Positions 46,897 to 54,354 are shown, counted from the stretch's first letter. The stretch: DNA of 64,000 nt from Micromonospora violae (GCF_004217135.1 NZ_SHKK01000001.1:4340001-4404000); one strand, 5' to 3'. Numbers and translations are program-made. Notes: generated from the sequence alone by a model not told the origin.

Positions 46897-47643
46897 TCAG
46901 GCTGGCTGCGGGACCCGGCCCCGGCCACGCCGCCCTCGACCGGGCTGCTCCGGCTGCCCCTCGTCCGGCGGCGGCCCCAACTCGATGTCCAGGTCACCGT
47001 CGGCGTTGTCGTCGTCCGCCTCGGGCGCAGGGGCCAACTCGTCGTCGAGGCCCGGCGGGGCGGTGGCCGGCCCGCCGCTCGGGGAGCTGTCGTCGTCCGC
47101 TGGGACATCGCCGAACGGGCTGGTGCGCAACTCGGCGTAGTCGGGCAGCTCGAAGTCGTCGTCCAGCGGACGGTCGTCGGGAAGCACGGGCGCCTGCCCG
47201 GCGGGCACCGGCTCGGTGGGCTCGCCGCGCACCCGGCTCTCGGCCTCGGCGTCCTCCACGGTGCTGGTCGTCGTGCTCGGCCGGTTACGCAGGAACCGGG
47301 CCCGACCCCGGGACAGGTCGTGGCCGACGGCGACCGCCTCCAACTCGTAGAGCGTGCGGTGGTTACCGGCGTCGTCGGTCCAGTCGCGGGTGTAGAGCCG
47401 CCCGCAGACCACCACCGGGTCGCCGACCATGACGGAAGCCGCCACCCCCTCGGCCAGCTTGCGCCAGCAGTTGACGCGGACACGAAGCGAATTGCCGTCA
47501 ACCCACCGGCCGCTGTCCCGGTCGAGTCGGCGGGCGGTGGAGGCGACCTTGAAGTTGGCCACCAGGGTGCTGCTCTGGGTGGTACGCCGCCACGCGGGCG
47601 TTGTCAGCACATTGCCGACGATTGTCACGTAAGTATCGAACAT
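46897..47643 (-). CDS. ssb: Single-stranded DNA-binding protein paralogue with an atypical tail
   Basis: A 248-aa protein. Residues 1-110 form the OB-fold: FDTYVTIVGNVLTTPAWRR, VANFKVASTARR, LRVRVNCWRKLAEGVA, and VVVCGRLYTRDW. The remaining 140 residues are a disordered acidic/proline-rich tail. The extreme C-terminus is GRGRRGRGRVPQPA and lacks the acidic DDDIPF-like tip by which housekeeping SSBs recruit partners. This suggests a second SSB, as known in actinobacteria for sporulation or competence roles. The ATG at 47643 follows GGAGGG. Both the N-terminal fold and start are clear. Confidence 0.9.
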   Translation of the reverse strand: MFDTYVTIVGNVLTTPAWRRTTQSSTLVANFKVASTARRLDRDSGRWVDGNSLRVRVNCWRKLAEGVAASVMVGDPVVVCGRLYTRDWTDDAGNHRTLYELEAVAVGHDLSRGRARFLRNRPSTTTSTVEDAEAESRVRGEPTEPVPAGQAPVLPDDRPLDDDFELPDYAELRTSPFGDVPADDDSSPSGGPATAPPGLDDELAPAPEADDDNADGDLDIELGPPPDEGQPEQPGRGRRGRGRVPQPA

Positions 47644-47940
47644 CGTCCCTCCAGGGGGATCGGGGCTTGCCAGCGCGAGTCGACTCGACACCGAGCATCG
47701 GCACCGAGAGCGCCCCTCGCCAGCGCCCCTCCCCCGGCCTGTGGATGACGAACCCACCTGTGGACAACGCCCTGATCACGCCCCGATGTGCTACGCGCAG
47801 CCCCGCCCGCCCTGATCCAACCCCGCCCGACTCCACCGACCCCACCGACTCGCCGTCAACGGTTTCCCCGGCCCCCCAAGCTGGGTAAGGACTTGATCAA
47901 CGCACCACCGACAGCTCCACGTCGACGAGAGGTCAGCGCC

Positions 47941-47991
47941 ATGACGATCACTACCTTCGGTTCCGCGAACGCCTCCGAGGCGCGGCGATGA
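47941..47991 (+). CDS. Possible 16-residue leader ORF upstream of the hibernation-factor-like gene
   Basis: The frame starting at ATG 47941 encodes MTITTFGSANASEARR and ends in TGA, overlapping the next ATG (47988) by 4 nt. A GAGAGGT stretch lies about 7 nt upstream and could serve as ribosome-binding site, whereas the downstream gene has none of its own. This fits translational coupling through a mini-ORF. No similarity is recognised, and the peptide itself may not matter. Confidence 0.4.
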   Translation: MTITTFGSANASEARR

Positions 47992-48428
47992 GCGCCGTGG
48001 CGAACCCGGCCACCGTGGCTGAGTGCCTGCGGGTGGGCGCCGGGTTCTCGCAGGGCGACCGCAACTGGATCGCCGAGCAGTTCGCCACCCTCGACGCCCG
48101 GCTCGCCAGCTTCCACGCCGACGCCACCGAGCTGGAGGTGTCGGTGAAGGACCGGGAGTCGCGCGGCCAGAAGGTCACCCTGGAGTGCTGGATCGCCGGC
48201 CGGCAGAAGATCGTCACCACCTCCACCGAGGAGGATCTGCACGCCGCGCTCAACGACGTTCGTGACGACCTGCGCCGCCGGCTCAACGACGCCAAGACCC
48301 GGCAGGAGCCCCGGCACAACAAGCACCTGCGCGACCTCCCGCACCCGCAGAGCGAGCTGAACCCGGCCGACGACCAGGAGCAGATCCCCGCCGCCGACCC
48401 CAGCCGGGCCGACGCGGAACTGTCCTGA
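47988..48428 (+). CDS. Ribosome hibernation promotion factor-like protein (HPF/RaiA)
   Basis: A 146-aa protein with the S30AE/YfiA N-terminal fold in residues 20-105: FATLDARLASFHADATELEVSVKDRES (split), KVTLECWIAGRQKIVTTS, and HAALNDVRDDLRRRLNDAKTR with the basic helix that lies in the mRNA channel. It lacks the C-terminal dimerisation domain of long HPF, so it resembles the short form. The last 40 residues are polar and acidic. It likely binds idle ribosomes, but divergence leaves room for another role. Confidence 0.75.
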   Translation: MSAVANPATVAECLRVGAGFSQGDRNWIAEQFATLDARLASFHADATELEVSVKDRESRGQKVTLECWIAGRQKIVTTSTEEDLHAALNDVRDDLRRRLNDAKTRQEPRHNKHLRDLPHPQSELNPADDQEQIPAADPSRADAELS

Positions 48429-48446
48429 CCCTCACCCCTCCCTGTG

Positions 48447-48515
48447 GATCATGGAGTTGTGGTGGGCACTAGATGCGCAATCGCCCTTTTTGCGAACCAC
48501 CACAACTTCATGATC
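48447..48515. repeat. Inverted repeat, copy 2 of the GATCATGGA family
   Basis: Arms 48447-48465 and 48497-48515 pair over 19 positions with one mismatch around a 31-nt loop. The arm GATCATGGAGTTGTGGTGG differs from copy 1 (43753-43825) at one core position. It lies 18 nt after the HPF-like stop and may act as terminator there. The loops of the two copies are unrelated. Confidence 0.85.
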
Positions 48516-48602
48516 GACCGGGGAGGGCAGGGAGGGCCGGACCGGGGAGGGCCGGGAGGGCAGGGGCGGGAGGGCAGGGGCGGGAGGGCAGGGCGGCCAG
48601 GA
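48516..48602. repeat. G-run tandem repeat upstream of the hydrolase gene
   Basis: The + strand carries many GGGAGGGCAGGGGC-type units in direct succession, with runs of three or four G at short intervals. Such a tract could fold as a G-quadruplex in the non-template strand. It lies 45 nt before the hydrolase start, within its presumed promoter region. No coding sense. Confidence 0.7.
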
Positions 48603-48645
48603 CGCGGGCTACCGCTGAGTAGGTTGGCGGCGTAGCGTCGCGGTC

Positions 48646-49701
48646 GTGGAACCGGACGTGTTGGGGCCGCCGTACGAGCGGCAGACGATCGACCTGGGCA
48701 CCGACGACGAGGGCCCCGTTGTCGCGACCCTGGTCCGGCGGCGGGCCGAGCGCCCCACCGGGCGGGCCGTGCTCTACGTGCACGGCTTCGTCGACTACTT
48801 CTTCCAGACCCACCTGGCCGACTTCTTCGCCGAGCGAGGTTGGGATTTCTACGCGCTCGACCTGCGCAAATACGGTCGCAGCCTGCTCCCGGCCCAGACC
48901 CCGAACTTCTGCCTCGACATCAGCGACTACTTCCCCGAACTGGACGCCGCCGCCGAGATCATCCGCAAGGACGACGGGCACGACACTCTGCTGGCGATGG
49001 GCCACTCCACCGGCGGCCTGATCCTCTCGCTCTGGGCGGACGCCCGCCGCGACACCGGCACCATCGACGGCCTGGTGCTCAACAGCCCCTTCTTCGACCT
49101 GAACGCCCCCTGGGCGGTGCGCCGACCCCTCGCGGCCGCCGCGTCCCGGCTGGGCCGCAGGGCGCCGCACCGCATCCTCCCGTTCGGGCTGGGCACGGTG
49201 TACGGCGAGAGCATCCACTCCGACCACCGCGGCGAGTGGACCTACGACCTGGCGTGGAAGCCGCTGGCCGGGTTCCCGGTCCGGGCCGGCTGGCTGAACG
49301 CGATCCGCACCGGGCAACGTCGGCTCCGCGCCGGACTGGACATCCAGGTGCCGGTGCTGCTGGCCTGCTCGACCCGGTCGTTCCGGGGCACCAAGTGGCA
49401 CGACAACGCGACCCTGGCCGACGCCGTACTGGACGTCGAGCACATGGTCCGCTACGCGCCCCGCCTCGGCCGCCACGTCACCCTGGCCCGCTTCGACGGC
49501 GGGCTGCACGACCTCACGCTCTCCGGCCCCGCCGTACGCAAGAAGGTCTTCGACGAGGTGGGCCGCTGGGCCGAGGCGTTCCTCGCCGCCGGCCCCACCG
49601 CCCCGGCCGACGCGGCACCTGCCCACGCGGCACCTGCCGACGTGCACGCGGTCAGCACACAGCCGGCGGATTCGGCGGGGGTGCCGACGCCCGGCAGCTG
49701 A
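48646..49701 (+). CDS. Alpha/beta hydrolase (lysophospholipase-like)
   Basis: A 351-aa serine hydrolase. VLYVHGFVDYFFQTHLADFFAERG is the oxyanion strand-loop, LDLRKYGRSL follows, and the nucleophile elbow is MGHSTGGLILSLWA. The late histidine is in RFDGGLHDLTLSGPAVR. The lid region around RILPFGLGTVYGESIHSDHRGEW fits the monoglyceride lipase/lysophospholipase group. No signal peptide. The final 40 residues are a low-complexity Ala/Pro/Asp tail with APADAAPAHAAPAD repeats. The GTG at 48646 is used. Confidence 0.88.
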   Translation: MEPDVLGPPYERQTIDLGTDDEGPVVATLVRRRAERPTGRAVLYVHGFVDYFFQTHLADFFAERGWDFYALDLRKYGRSLLPAQTPNFCLDISDYFPELDAAAEIIRKDDGHDTLLAMGHSTGGLILSLWADARRDTGTIDGLVLNSPFFDLNAPWAVRRPLAAAASRLGRRAPHRILPFGLGTVYGESIHSDHRGEWTYDLAWKPLAGFPVRAGWLNAIRTGQRRLRAGLDIQVPVLLACSTRSFRGTKWHDNATLADAVLDVEHMVRYAPRLGRHVTLARFDGGLHDLTLSGPAVRKKVFDEVGRWAEAFLAAGPTAPADAAPAHAAPADVHAVSTQPADSAGVPTPGS

Positions 49702-49720
49702 CCAGGCCGGCCGACGCGGT

Positions 49721-50569
49721 TCAGAGGTCGCCGGGCGTCGCCGGCAGGACGGCGCGGATCCGGTCAAAGGTCGCCACCGGGTGCGCGCCGACGCCGGGCA
49801 ACACCAGACCCAGGCAGTACGGGGACACCTCACCACCGGCATCAGCCTGGACGATGAAGACCGGCGCGCCGACGTACCCCGGAGGCAGCTCCGTGGTGAT
49901 CAGCACGGCGTCCCCGTCGCGGACCACCCGCTCGATCGCGACCTCCAGCGGGCGCGACCCGTCCTCGCGTACGCCATGGGCCAGCACGAAAGCGGAACTG
50001 CCGTCGGCGTCGAGGCGGGCGACCACCTCGGGCCCGGCGGCGATCCCCGCCGGCACCGGCTGGACGCGCCACCGCCAGCCGCCGTCGCCCGCATACCGGT
50101 GCAGGCCAGCGGTCGGCAACACCGCGACCCCGTCACCCGGGAAGCGGGCCCAACCGGGCACGATCTCAGCCTCAGACAGGACGGCCGGTGCCACCCCCGC
50201 CGGCTCCGTGACGCTCGCCCGCAAGCTCAACTCACCCACCGAACCGCCCACCAGGTCGGCCGCCGTCAGCAGCGACTCCCCCACCGGGTCGTCGCCGCCC
50301 TGGAAGAAGAACGCGGTACCGAAGACGCCAGATGACCGGTACGGCAGGATGGCACGACCGACGACCTGGCACAGCTCGTAGGCGACGTCGCTCTCGGCGT
50401 CGGAATCCAGCAGCACCAGCCAAAGGTACGGCCCGACGCCCGGCCGTCCCCCGGGAACCCGGATGCCTGCTACACGGTGGACGTGAGACCCTGCTCGGCG
50501 ACGCGGACGCGGGCACCCTTTTCGCCGCCGGGCAACGGGACGGCGGTACCCTCTGGGCGCGACATCCAC
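49721..50569 (-). CDS. Protein of unknown function, start uncertain
   Basis: The frame encodes up to 282 aa. The part from about residue 50 (LWLVLLDSDAESDVAYELCQVVG) to the C-terminus looks like a folded domain with many beta-strands (GTAFFFQGGDD, FVLAHGVREDGSRPLEVAIERVV, PVFIVQADAGGEVSPYCLGLVLPG). The first 45 residues are Arg-rich and unlike a conserved start, so a later start such as GTG 50416 is possible. No signal peptide, helix or known motif. Its 5' end abuts the tRNA-Arg gene on the other strand. Confidence 0.6.
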   Translation of the reverse strand: MDVAPRGYRRPVARRRKGCPRPRRRAGSHVHRVAGIRVPGGRPGVGPYLWLVLLDSDAESDVAYELCQVVGRAILPYRSSGVFGTAFFFQGGDDPVGESLLTAADLVGGSVGELSLRASVTEPAGVAPAVLSEAEIVPGWARFPGDGVAVLPTAGLHRYAGDGGWRWRVQPVPAGIAAGPEVVARLDADGSSAFVLAHGVREDGSRPLEVAIERVVRDGDAVLITTELPPGYVGAPVFIVQADAGGEVSPYCLGLVLPGVGAHPVATFDRIRAVLPATPGDL

Positions 50570-50576
50570 GCCACAC

Positions 50577-50649
50577 GCGCCCGTAGCTCAGCGGATAGAG
50601 CAGGGGACTTCTAATCCCAAGGCCGCAGGTTCGAATCCTGCCGGGCGCA
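50577..50649 (+). tRNA. tRNA-Arg (anticodon UCU)
   Basis: A 73-nt cloverleaf: acceptor GCGCCCG/CGGGCGC, D-arm GCTC/GAGC, anticodon loop CTTCTAA with TCT at positions 34-36, T-arm GCAGG-TTCGAAT-CCTGC, discriminator A. CCA is not encoded. The outermost anticodon-stem pair is a G-A mismatch. The 3' half is a frequent integration site of actinobacterial elements, and an accessory patch starts directly downstream. Confidence 0.95.
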
Positions 50650-50707
50650 CCCTCACCGCCGCAGGTCAGCGGCACCCCGCTGCCGGTCGAGACGATCACC
50701 ACGGCCC

Positions 50708-50735
50708 CCGTACAGCCATTCATACAGCCAAGTCA
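50708..50735. repeat. Scar-like repeat R1 next to the tRNA
   Basis: The first 25 bases match repeat R2 (51383) at about 22 positions. The unit itself contains two direct copies of TACAGCCA spaced 15 bp apart. It lies 59 nt after the tRNA 3' end. The match ends after CAGCCAAG. Confidence 0.65.
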
Positions 50736-50806
50736 GCCGAAGAGGTGCTTCGCGCAGGCGTGCATCGGCCGGGCGGGCCGGCCACGCTTGTGGAGGACCA
50801 GTCCCC

Positions 50807-51304
50807 TCAGGCCGTCACCGGCGTACGCGCAGCGAGGTAAGCCCGAAACTGCGCCTCCTGGTCCTCACCCAGGCCGTCCTTCGGCACAGACATGGCGTGT
50901 CGGGAACCGTAGAAGAGCAGCCAACCGGTGTCGGTTTCTACGACACGGATGATTGCCGACCAGAGGACCTCGCTCCGGACCGCCGGATACTCCTCGGTGA
51001 TGCCCTCCTCGGTCACGATGAGGAGCGCCTCCTGCTGACATGTCGCGGGGAGGTCCGACACTGCACGCCGAAGGTTTTGGCTTACGCCAAGGGCGATGTG
51101 GATGCCGAAGAGCGCTATCGCCAGCTGGACAAGCACCAGACCGCTCATGCCGGAGGTGGCCAGGAGTAGACCCCCAAGGCCAGCACCAACGGCCACGACG
51201 GCAATTCCGAAGACCCGTGTGGAGCGCAGCGTGTCAGCGTAGATGAACCTCAGGTCAGCCAACACACGGGCGGCATCGAACGGCTTGGTGATCAGGAGCT
51301 CCAC
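50807..51304 (-). CDS. YcxB-like small membrane protein
   Basis: A 165-aa protein. A short cytoplasmic start (VELLITKPFDAARVLADLRFIY) is followed by two adjacent membrane helices (FGIAVVAVGAGLGGLLLA and LVLVQLAIALFGIHIALG). The C-terminal domain (LIVTEEGITEEYPAVRSEVLWSAIIRVVETD, split; then GWLLFYGSRHAMSVPKDGL) is the YcxB-like part often found in small accessory proteins. The GTG at 51304 follows GGGGGA by 5 nt. The frame is open further upstream, but only through repeat R2. Function unknown. Confidence 0.78.
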   Translation of the reverse strand: MELLITKPFDAARVLADLRFIYADTLRSTRVFGIAVVAVGAGLGGLLLATSGMSGLVLVQLAIALFGIHIALGVSQNLRRAVSDLPATCQQEALLIVTEEGITEEYPAVRSEVLWSAIIRVVETDTGWLLFYGSRHAMSVPKDGLGEDQEAQFRAYLAARTPVTA

Positions 51305-51382
51305 CGCTGTCCCCCTCAATCGCGGCTGGAAGATCAGCCGACTGTCCAGCATGCGAAGGGGATCTTCGCACCAAAGACATGG

Positions 51383-51441
51383 CCGTACAGCCACCCGTAC
51401 AGCCAAGACTGCCTGCAAGCCCCGACACGAGACGACGACGA
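51383..51441. repeat. Scar-like repeat R2
   Basis: Matches R3 (53271-53332) at about 38 of the first 46 positions, and the similarity continues weakly through a shared GACGACGACGA. It matches R1 over its first 25 bases. It contains CCGTACAGCC twice. It separates the YcxB-like gene from the next block of genes. Confidence 0.75.
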
Positions 51442-51521
51442 ATGGCGTGACCACGCGAAGCACAACTGACCAGCCACCCGTGTTGGCTGCACCAGCCAAG
51501 GCGGCCTGAGATCATCGCGGC

Positions 51522-51791
51522 ATGGAGCAGGAACGAGCCGAGGTGCTGTCGCGGTCCGGCAACTACGCCGTCGTCCACTTGCTCGGCCGGGCATTTCCCG
51601 GCCTTCACGTCCAGGGCGACACCCTGGCGACGCTCCGGACGCAGCTCGCCGGAGCAGCCCGAGCGCTGCGCGAACGGCAGCGCGACGCCGAAGTCCTCGA
51701 TGAGCTGGACGCCGCGGTTGAGGACATTGACGCCCTGCTGGGCTTCTACGCAGAGACCCTGTCCCGGCACGGCATCAAGCTGCCCTACTGA
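51522..51791 (+). CDS. DUF6959-like small protein
   Basis: An 89-aa protein whose N-terminal half (EVLSRSGNYAVVHLLGRAFPGLHVQGDTLATL, split) resembles the DUF6959 family, with the typical NxAVVxLxGRxFPGxxxQGD pattern. The rest is helical (LRERQRDAEVLDELDAAVEDIDALLGFY). No catalytic motif is evident. Members are small proteins of unknown role, often near accessory or toxin-immunity genes. It is divergent from the YcxB-like gene. Confidence 0.7.
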   Translation: MEQERAEVLSRSGNYAVVHLLGRAFPGLHVQGDTLATLRTQLAGAARALRERQRDAEVLDELDAAVEDIDALLGFYAETLSRHGIKLPY

Positions 51792-51825
51792 TCGCACGCA
51801 CGTCGCGACACGGATCGCGCACCTA

Positions 51826-52674
51826 TCAGGGGGACGGGGGCAGTGCGGCGACGCCGCTCGCGCCGTCCGTCATGGCGGCGGTGCAACAGGCGATGGCGCG
51901 CTCAAGCCCCTCGACCCAGGGATCGTCCGGCTCGTTATCCGGTGTACGCAACTGGACGAGCGCCGGAGTCAGGCGCGGGTCGGCAAGTTCGGCGGCGGCG
52001 CGCAGCCACAACGATCCGGGGTCCGGCCTGGTCAACCGATCGGCGATAGCGGCGAGCGCCGAGGGGTCCCCGCGGCGAGCCAGGCCAAGGGCGGCTTCCG
52101 CCGCCGGGTACGCCTCATCGGTGTCCGATTCGCCAAGCAGGCTCCGCAGCCCAGCACGGATCTGCGGTGAGTCGACATCAAGCTGGCTGCCGAGCGCAAA
52201 CGCCGCCCAGTCACGCACCGTCGCGTCGCCGTCCGCGAGCCGCCCGATCAGTGCCATGACCGCGGGATCATCGGCTGCTGGTTCATCCAGCGTGATGGGG
52301 CGGCCGCCGATCGCGATCCGACGCACCACGACCTCGGCGTCGTCGAGTAGCCGCAGCAGGAACGGCACACACCGCTGCTCGCTGCTCTGGTTGCCCAGCG
52401 CTTGGGCCACCGTTGCCCGAACACACGCATCGCGATCGGCGCAGCCCGCGTCAGCGTGATCGAGCAACGCATCGAGCGCCGGTGGATAGTTCAACGCCAC
52501 CGCTCCGAGCGCCGTGAACCCAACGTCACGTACGTCAGGTTCGTCGCTTCGTATCCACTCCTGCGCGTACGCCAGAGCCTGCTCACGGCCCACCGTCTCA
52601 GCGAATCGCCAGACGTCGTCGTCTGTGCCGGCTACCAGTTCCGTCAGCGGTGGATCCTCGTCAGCCACCATCAT
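51826..52674 (-). CDS. HEAT-repeat protein
   Basis: A 282-aa helical-repeat protein. Repeats such as RDVGFTALGAVALNYPPALDALLDHA, RATVAQALGNQSSEQRCVPFLLRLLDD (split), RDWAAFALGSQLDVDSPQIRAGLRSLLG (split) and AAEAALGLARRGDPSALAAIADRL have the paired-helix HEAT pattern. Such proteins act as scaffolds or binding platforms. Two adjacent ATGs follow GGAGG; the gene overlaps the end of the zinc-ribbon gene by about 14 nt, so both are expressed together. Confidence 0.82.
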   Translation of the reverse strand: MMVADEDPPLTELVAGTDDDVWRFAETVGREQALAYAQEWIRSDEPDVRDVGFTALGAVALNYPPALDALLDHADAGCADRDACVRATVAQALGNQSSEQRCVPFLLRLLDDAEVVVRRIAIGGRPITLDEPAADDPAVMALIGRLADGDATVRDWAAFALGSQLDVDSPQIRAGLRSLLGESDTDEAYPAAEAALGLARRGDPSALAAIADRLTRPDPGSLWLRAAAELADPRLTPALVQLRTPDNEPDDPWVEGLERAIACCTAAMTDGASGVAALPPSP

Positions 52675-53263
52675 CGACCTCCGGAGCGAGGAGATCCGCT
52701 CTACCACTGCCGCTCCATCGCTGTTGCAACTTCTGCCGGTTAGCCGGCGGCCAGGCAAGTAGCGCCCGAAGCTGCCCTATTGCGTCCAGCACCTCGGCGC
52801 GGTGCCTGCCGTCCTTGATCCACGCTGGCAAGCGCTCAACCAGGGTCTGGCTGCCCATGTGCTGGCCGCGTTCCCGCAACCGAGCGGACACGTACGCCTC
52901 CAGCAGGTCCAGGTGCTCAGCGTTGTACGCCCAGAGCACACGCCCACGGCACCCGGTCGACAACCAGAGGGGCAGGCCGAAGTAGGGGTCATTCGGGCCC
53001 GAGAAGCCAGGGAAGGCGCGCGCGTTGTTTGCGAGGCGCGAAGCTGCCCAGAGGTCCGCATATGCGCACCCGAGACAACTGAGCCGACGGCGCAGCCAGA
53101 CATCACGCCGCGTACCGACGGCCAGATCCTCGGGACGGGGAAGGACCGAGGCACGTTCTGCACAGCGTGGGCAGCGGACGAGGATTTCGCCGGCAGCCAA
53201 GCCGCGCAGCCAGTGCCTCGGATCGCGGAAGCGCCCAGTGTTCCCGCTCTCAGCCGCCGCCAT
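52661..53263 (-). CDS. Zinc-ribbon protein of unknown function
   Basis: A 200-aa protein with an N-terminal zinc ribbon: VRCPRCAERASVLPRP, then RRRLSCLGCAYADLW, which supplies the second cysteine pair. The middle part (YFGLPLWLSTGCRGRVLWAYNAEHLDLLEAYVSARLRER, split) is the conserved core and contains a WAYN-type segment. The rest is helical. I recall similar uncharacterised proteins in Streptomyces and Micromonospora but no function. It precedes the HEAT-repeat gene, with overlapping ends. Confidence 0.78.
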   Translation of the reverse strand: MAAAESGNTGRFRDPRHWLRGLAAGEILVRCPRCAERASVLPRPEDLAVGTRRDVWLRRRLSCLGCAYADLWAASRLANNARAFPGFSGPNDPYFGLPLWLSTGCRGRVLWAYNAEHLDLLEAYVSARLRERGQHMGSQTLVERLPAWIKDGRHRAEVLDAIGQLRALLAWPPANRQKLQQRWSGSGRADLLAPEVDDGG

Positions 53264-53270
53264 AGATCAA

Positions 53271-53332
53271 CTGTACGGCCATCGGTACAGCCAAGACCGC
53301 CGCCAAGCGCCGACACCAACGGACGACGACGA
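53271..53332. repeat. Scar-like repeat R3
   Basis: A diverged copy of R2 starting just upstream of the zinc-ribbon gene start. It shares GTACAGCCAAGAC, CAAGC and CCGACAC in order with R2. A broken gene begins 30 nt after it. Confidence 0.75.
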
Positions 53333-53364
53333 CCAAGCTGACCAGGGACGCACCCACGCCACCA

Positions 53365-53621
53365 GCCATCTGAGATTCACTCCCAAGGCAGGGGGATGGC
53401 TTGGTTGGGAAGAGGGCCGTCAGCCGATCTACCTGTACACGTGTGCGGACGACAGCGTGGTTTCGCTGACCTGGTTCGAAGGTGGCATCGACATCAAGGG
53501 TCACTTCAGCAGTGACCCCTACCGGGAGTTCGGATCCCTCGCCGAGAACTTCGGTGCCACGATCCACGGTGATGATGGTGAGCGCTACACGGCCGACGGA
53601 GTCCTTCCGCCCAGCCATTAG
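53365..53621 (+). pseudogene. C-terminal remnant of an immunity-like small protein
   Basis: The frame has no start codon in a sensible place: the folded part begins GGWLGWEEGRQPIYLYTCADDS and ends FGSLAENFGATIHGDDGERYTADG. The final GARxxGDDGExY pattern is typical of the C-terminus of a family of small actinobacterial proteins that usually start MGYDLHITR. The expected first half, including that start, is missing. Upstream the frame runs through repeat R3 and the antisense of the zinc-ribbon gene. It is therefore read as a truncated gene, possibly cut by the event that left R3. Confidence 0.6.
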
Positions 53622-53696
53622 CGGCAGAGCGCTGCGAGCCTGATGGTCACCAGCAGCACGCACAGCGGGATTTCACGACGCTGATACCGTCGGGCT

Positions 53697-54083
53697 GTGT
53701 CGATGTTCCGCACTCCTCAGGTGATCCTCTTCAGCGAGGACGTCACCCGCGCCGCCGAGTTCTACACCGGTCTGGGCTTCACGGAGACCTTCCGGGTGCC
53801 GACCGAGGGCGAGCCCATCCACATCGATGTCGCGCTCGACGGCTACAAGATCGGCATCGCCTCGGTGGCCTCCACCCGCGATGACCACGGGCTCGACCCC
53901 GTACCCGAGGGCCAGCGGGCCGCGGTGATCCTCTGGACCGACGACACCGCCCACGCGTACGCAGAACTCACGGCGAACGGCGCCCCGGCCCTGGCGGCAC
54001 CGCATCGGTGGCTCGATCGCCTGCTGATCGCTTGGACGGCCGACCCGGATGGCAGTCCGATCCAGATCGTCCAGCGGCTCTGA
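53697..54083 (+). CDS. VOC-family (glyoxalase/bleomycin-resistance fold) protein
   Basis: A 128-aa protein with two beta-alpha-beta-beta-beta modules: RTPQVILFSEDVTRAAEFYTGLGF (split) opens the first, and AVILWTDDTAHAYAELTANGAP the second, ending in TADPDGSPIQIVQ. These metal-dependent folds include glyoxalases, dioxygenases and drug-binding proteins; the substrate is unknown. The GTG at 53697 is used. Its 3' end overlaps by 116 nt with an opposite-strand ORF of the accessory operon. Confidence 0.88.
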   Translation: MSMFRTPQVILFSEDVTRAAEFYTGLGFTETFRVPTEGEPIHIDVALDGYKIGIASVASTRDDHGLDPVPEGQRAAVILWTDDTAHAYAELTANGAPALAAPHRWLDRLLIAWTADPDGSPIQIVQRL

Positions 54084-54354
54084 CCTCACCGAAGGGCAGA
54101 CTGCGGCGGTCGAGCGGTGGCGAACTGGCATGCCTCTCCTCGACCACGATGCCCGCACGCTGGACGTACACCTCTCGCTTGTCGGTTGCCCTGCCCTTCG
54201 CGTCGAGGACATAGCCCGTCAACCACACCCAGCCGTGGTACGGGTCGAGGCTGCCGACTGAGACGAGCCGGATGCGAAGCGCCCGTTCACCGCTGAACTG
54301 CATCGAACACGCCGACCCGATCAGCACCACATCGCCGGAGTTGAACCCGGTCAC
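53968..54354 (-). CDS. Accessory-operon protein 3, C-terminus possibly read-through
   Basis: A 128-aa frame starting at GTG 54354, which overlaps the stop of the preceding gene by 4 nt. Residues 1-85 look like a compact beta-rich domain (FNSGDVVLIGSACSMQF, RALRIRLVSVGS, HGWVWLTGYVLDAKG, RREVYVQRAGIV). Residues after about 88 lie over the 3' end of the VOC gene and are basic low-complexity sequence. This suggests that the original C-terminus was lost at a junction near 54085. No family recognised; similar genes occur in actinobacterial integrative elements (recollection). Confidence 0.6.
   Translation of the reverse strand: MTGFNSGDVVLIGSACSMQFSGERALRIRLVSVGSLDPYHGWVWLTGYVLDAKGRATDKREVYVQRAGIVVEERHASSPPLDRRSLPFGEVRAAGRSGSDCHPGRPSKRSAGDRATDAVPPGPGRRSP

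Noticed and set aside
50232..50723. ORF containing RIRTCGLGIRSPLLY on the minus strand
   Set aside because: That peptide is the complement of the tRNA-Arg gene, a common false protein prediction.
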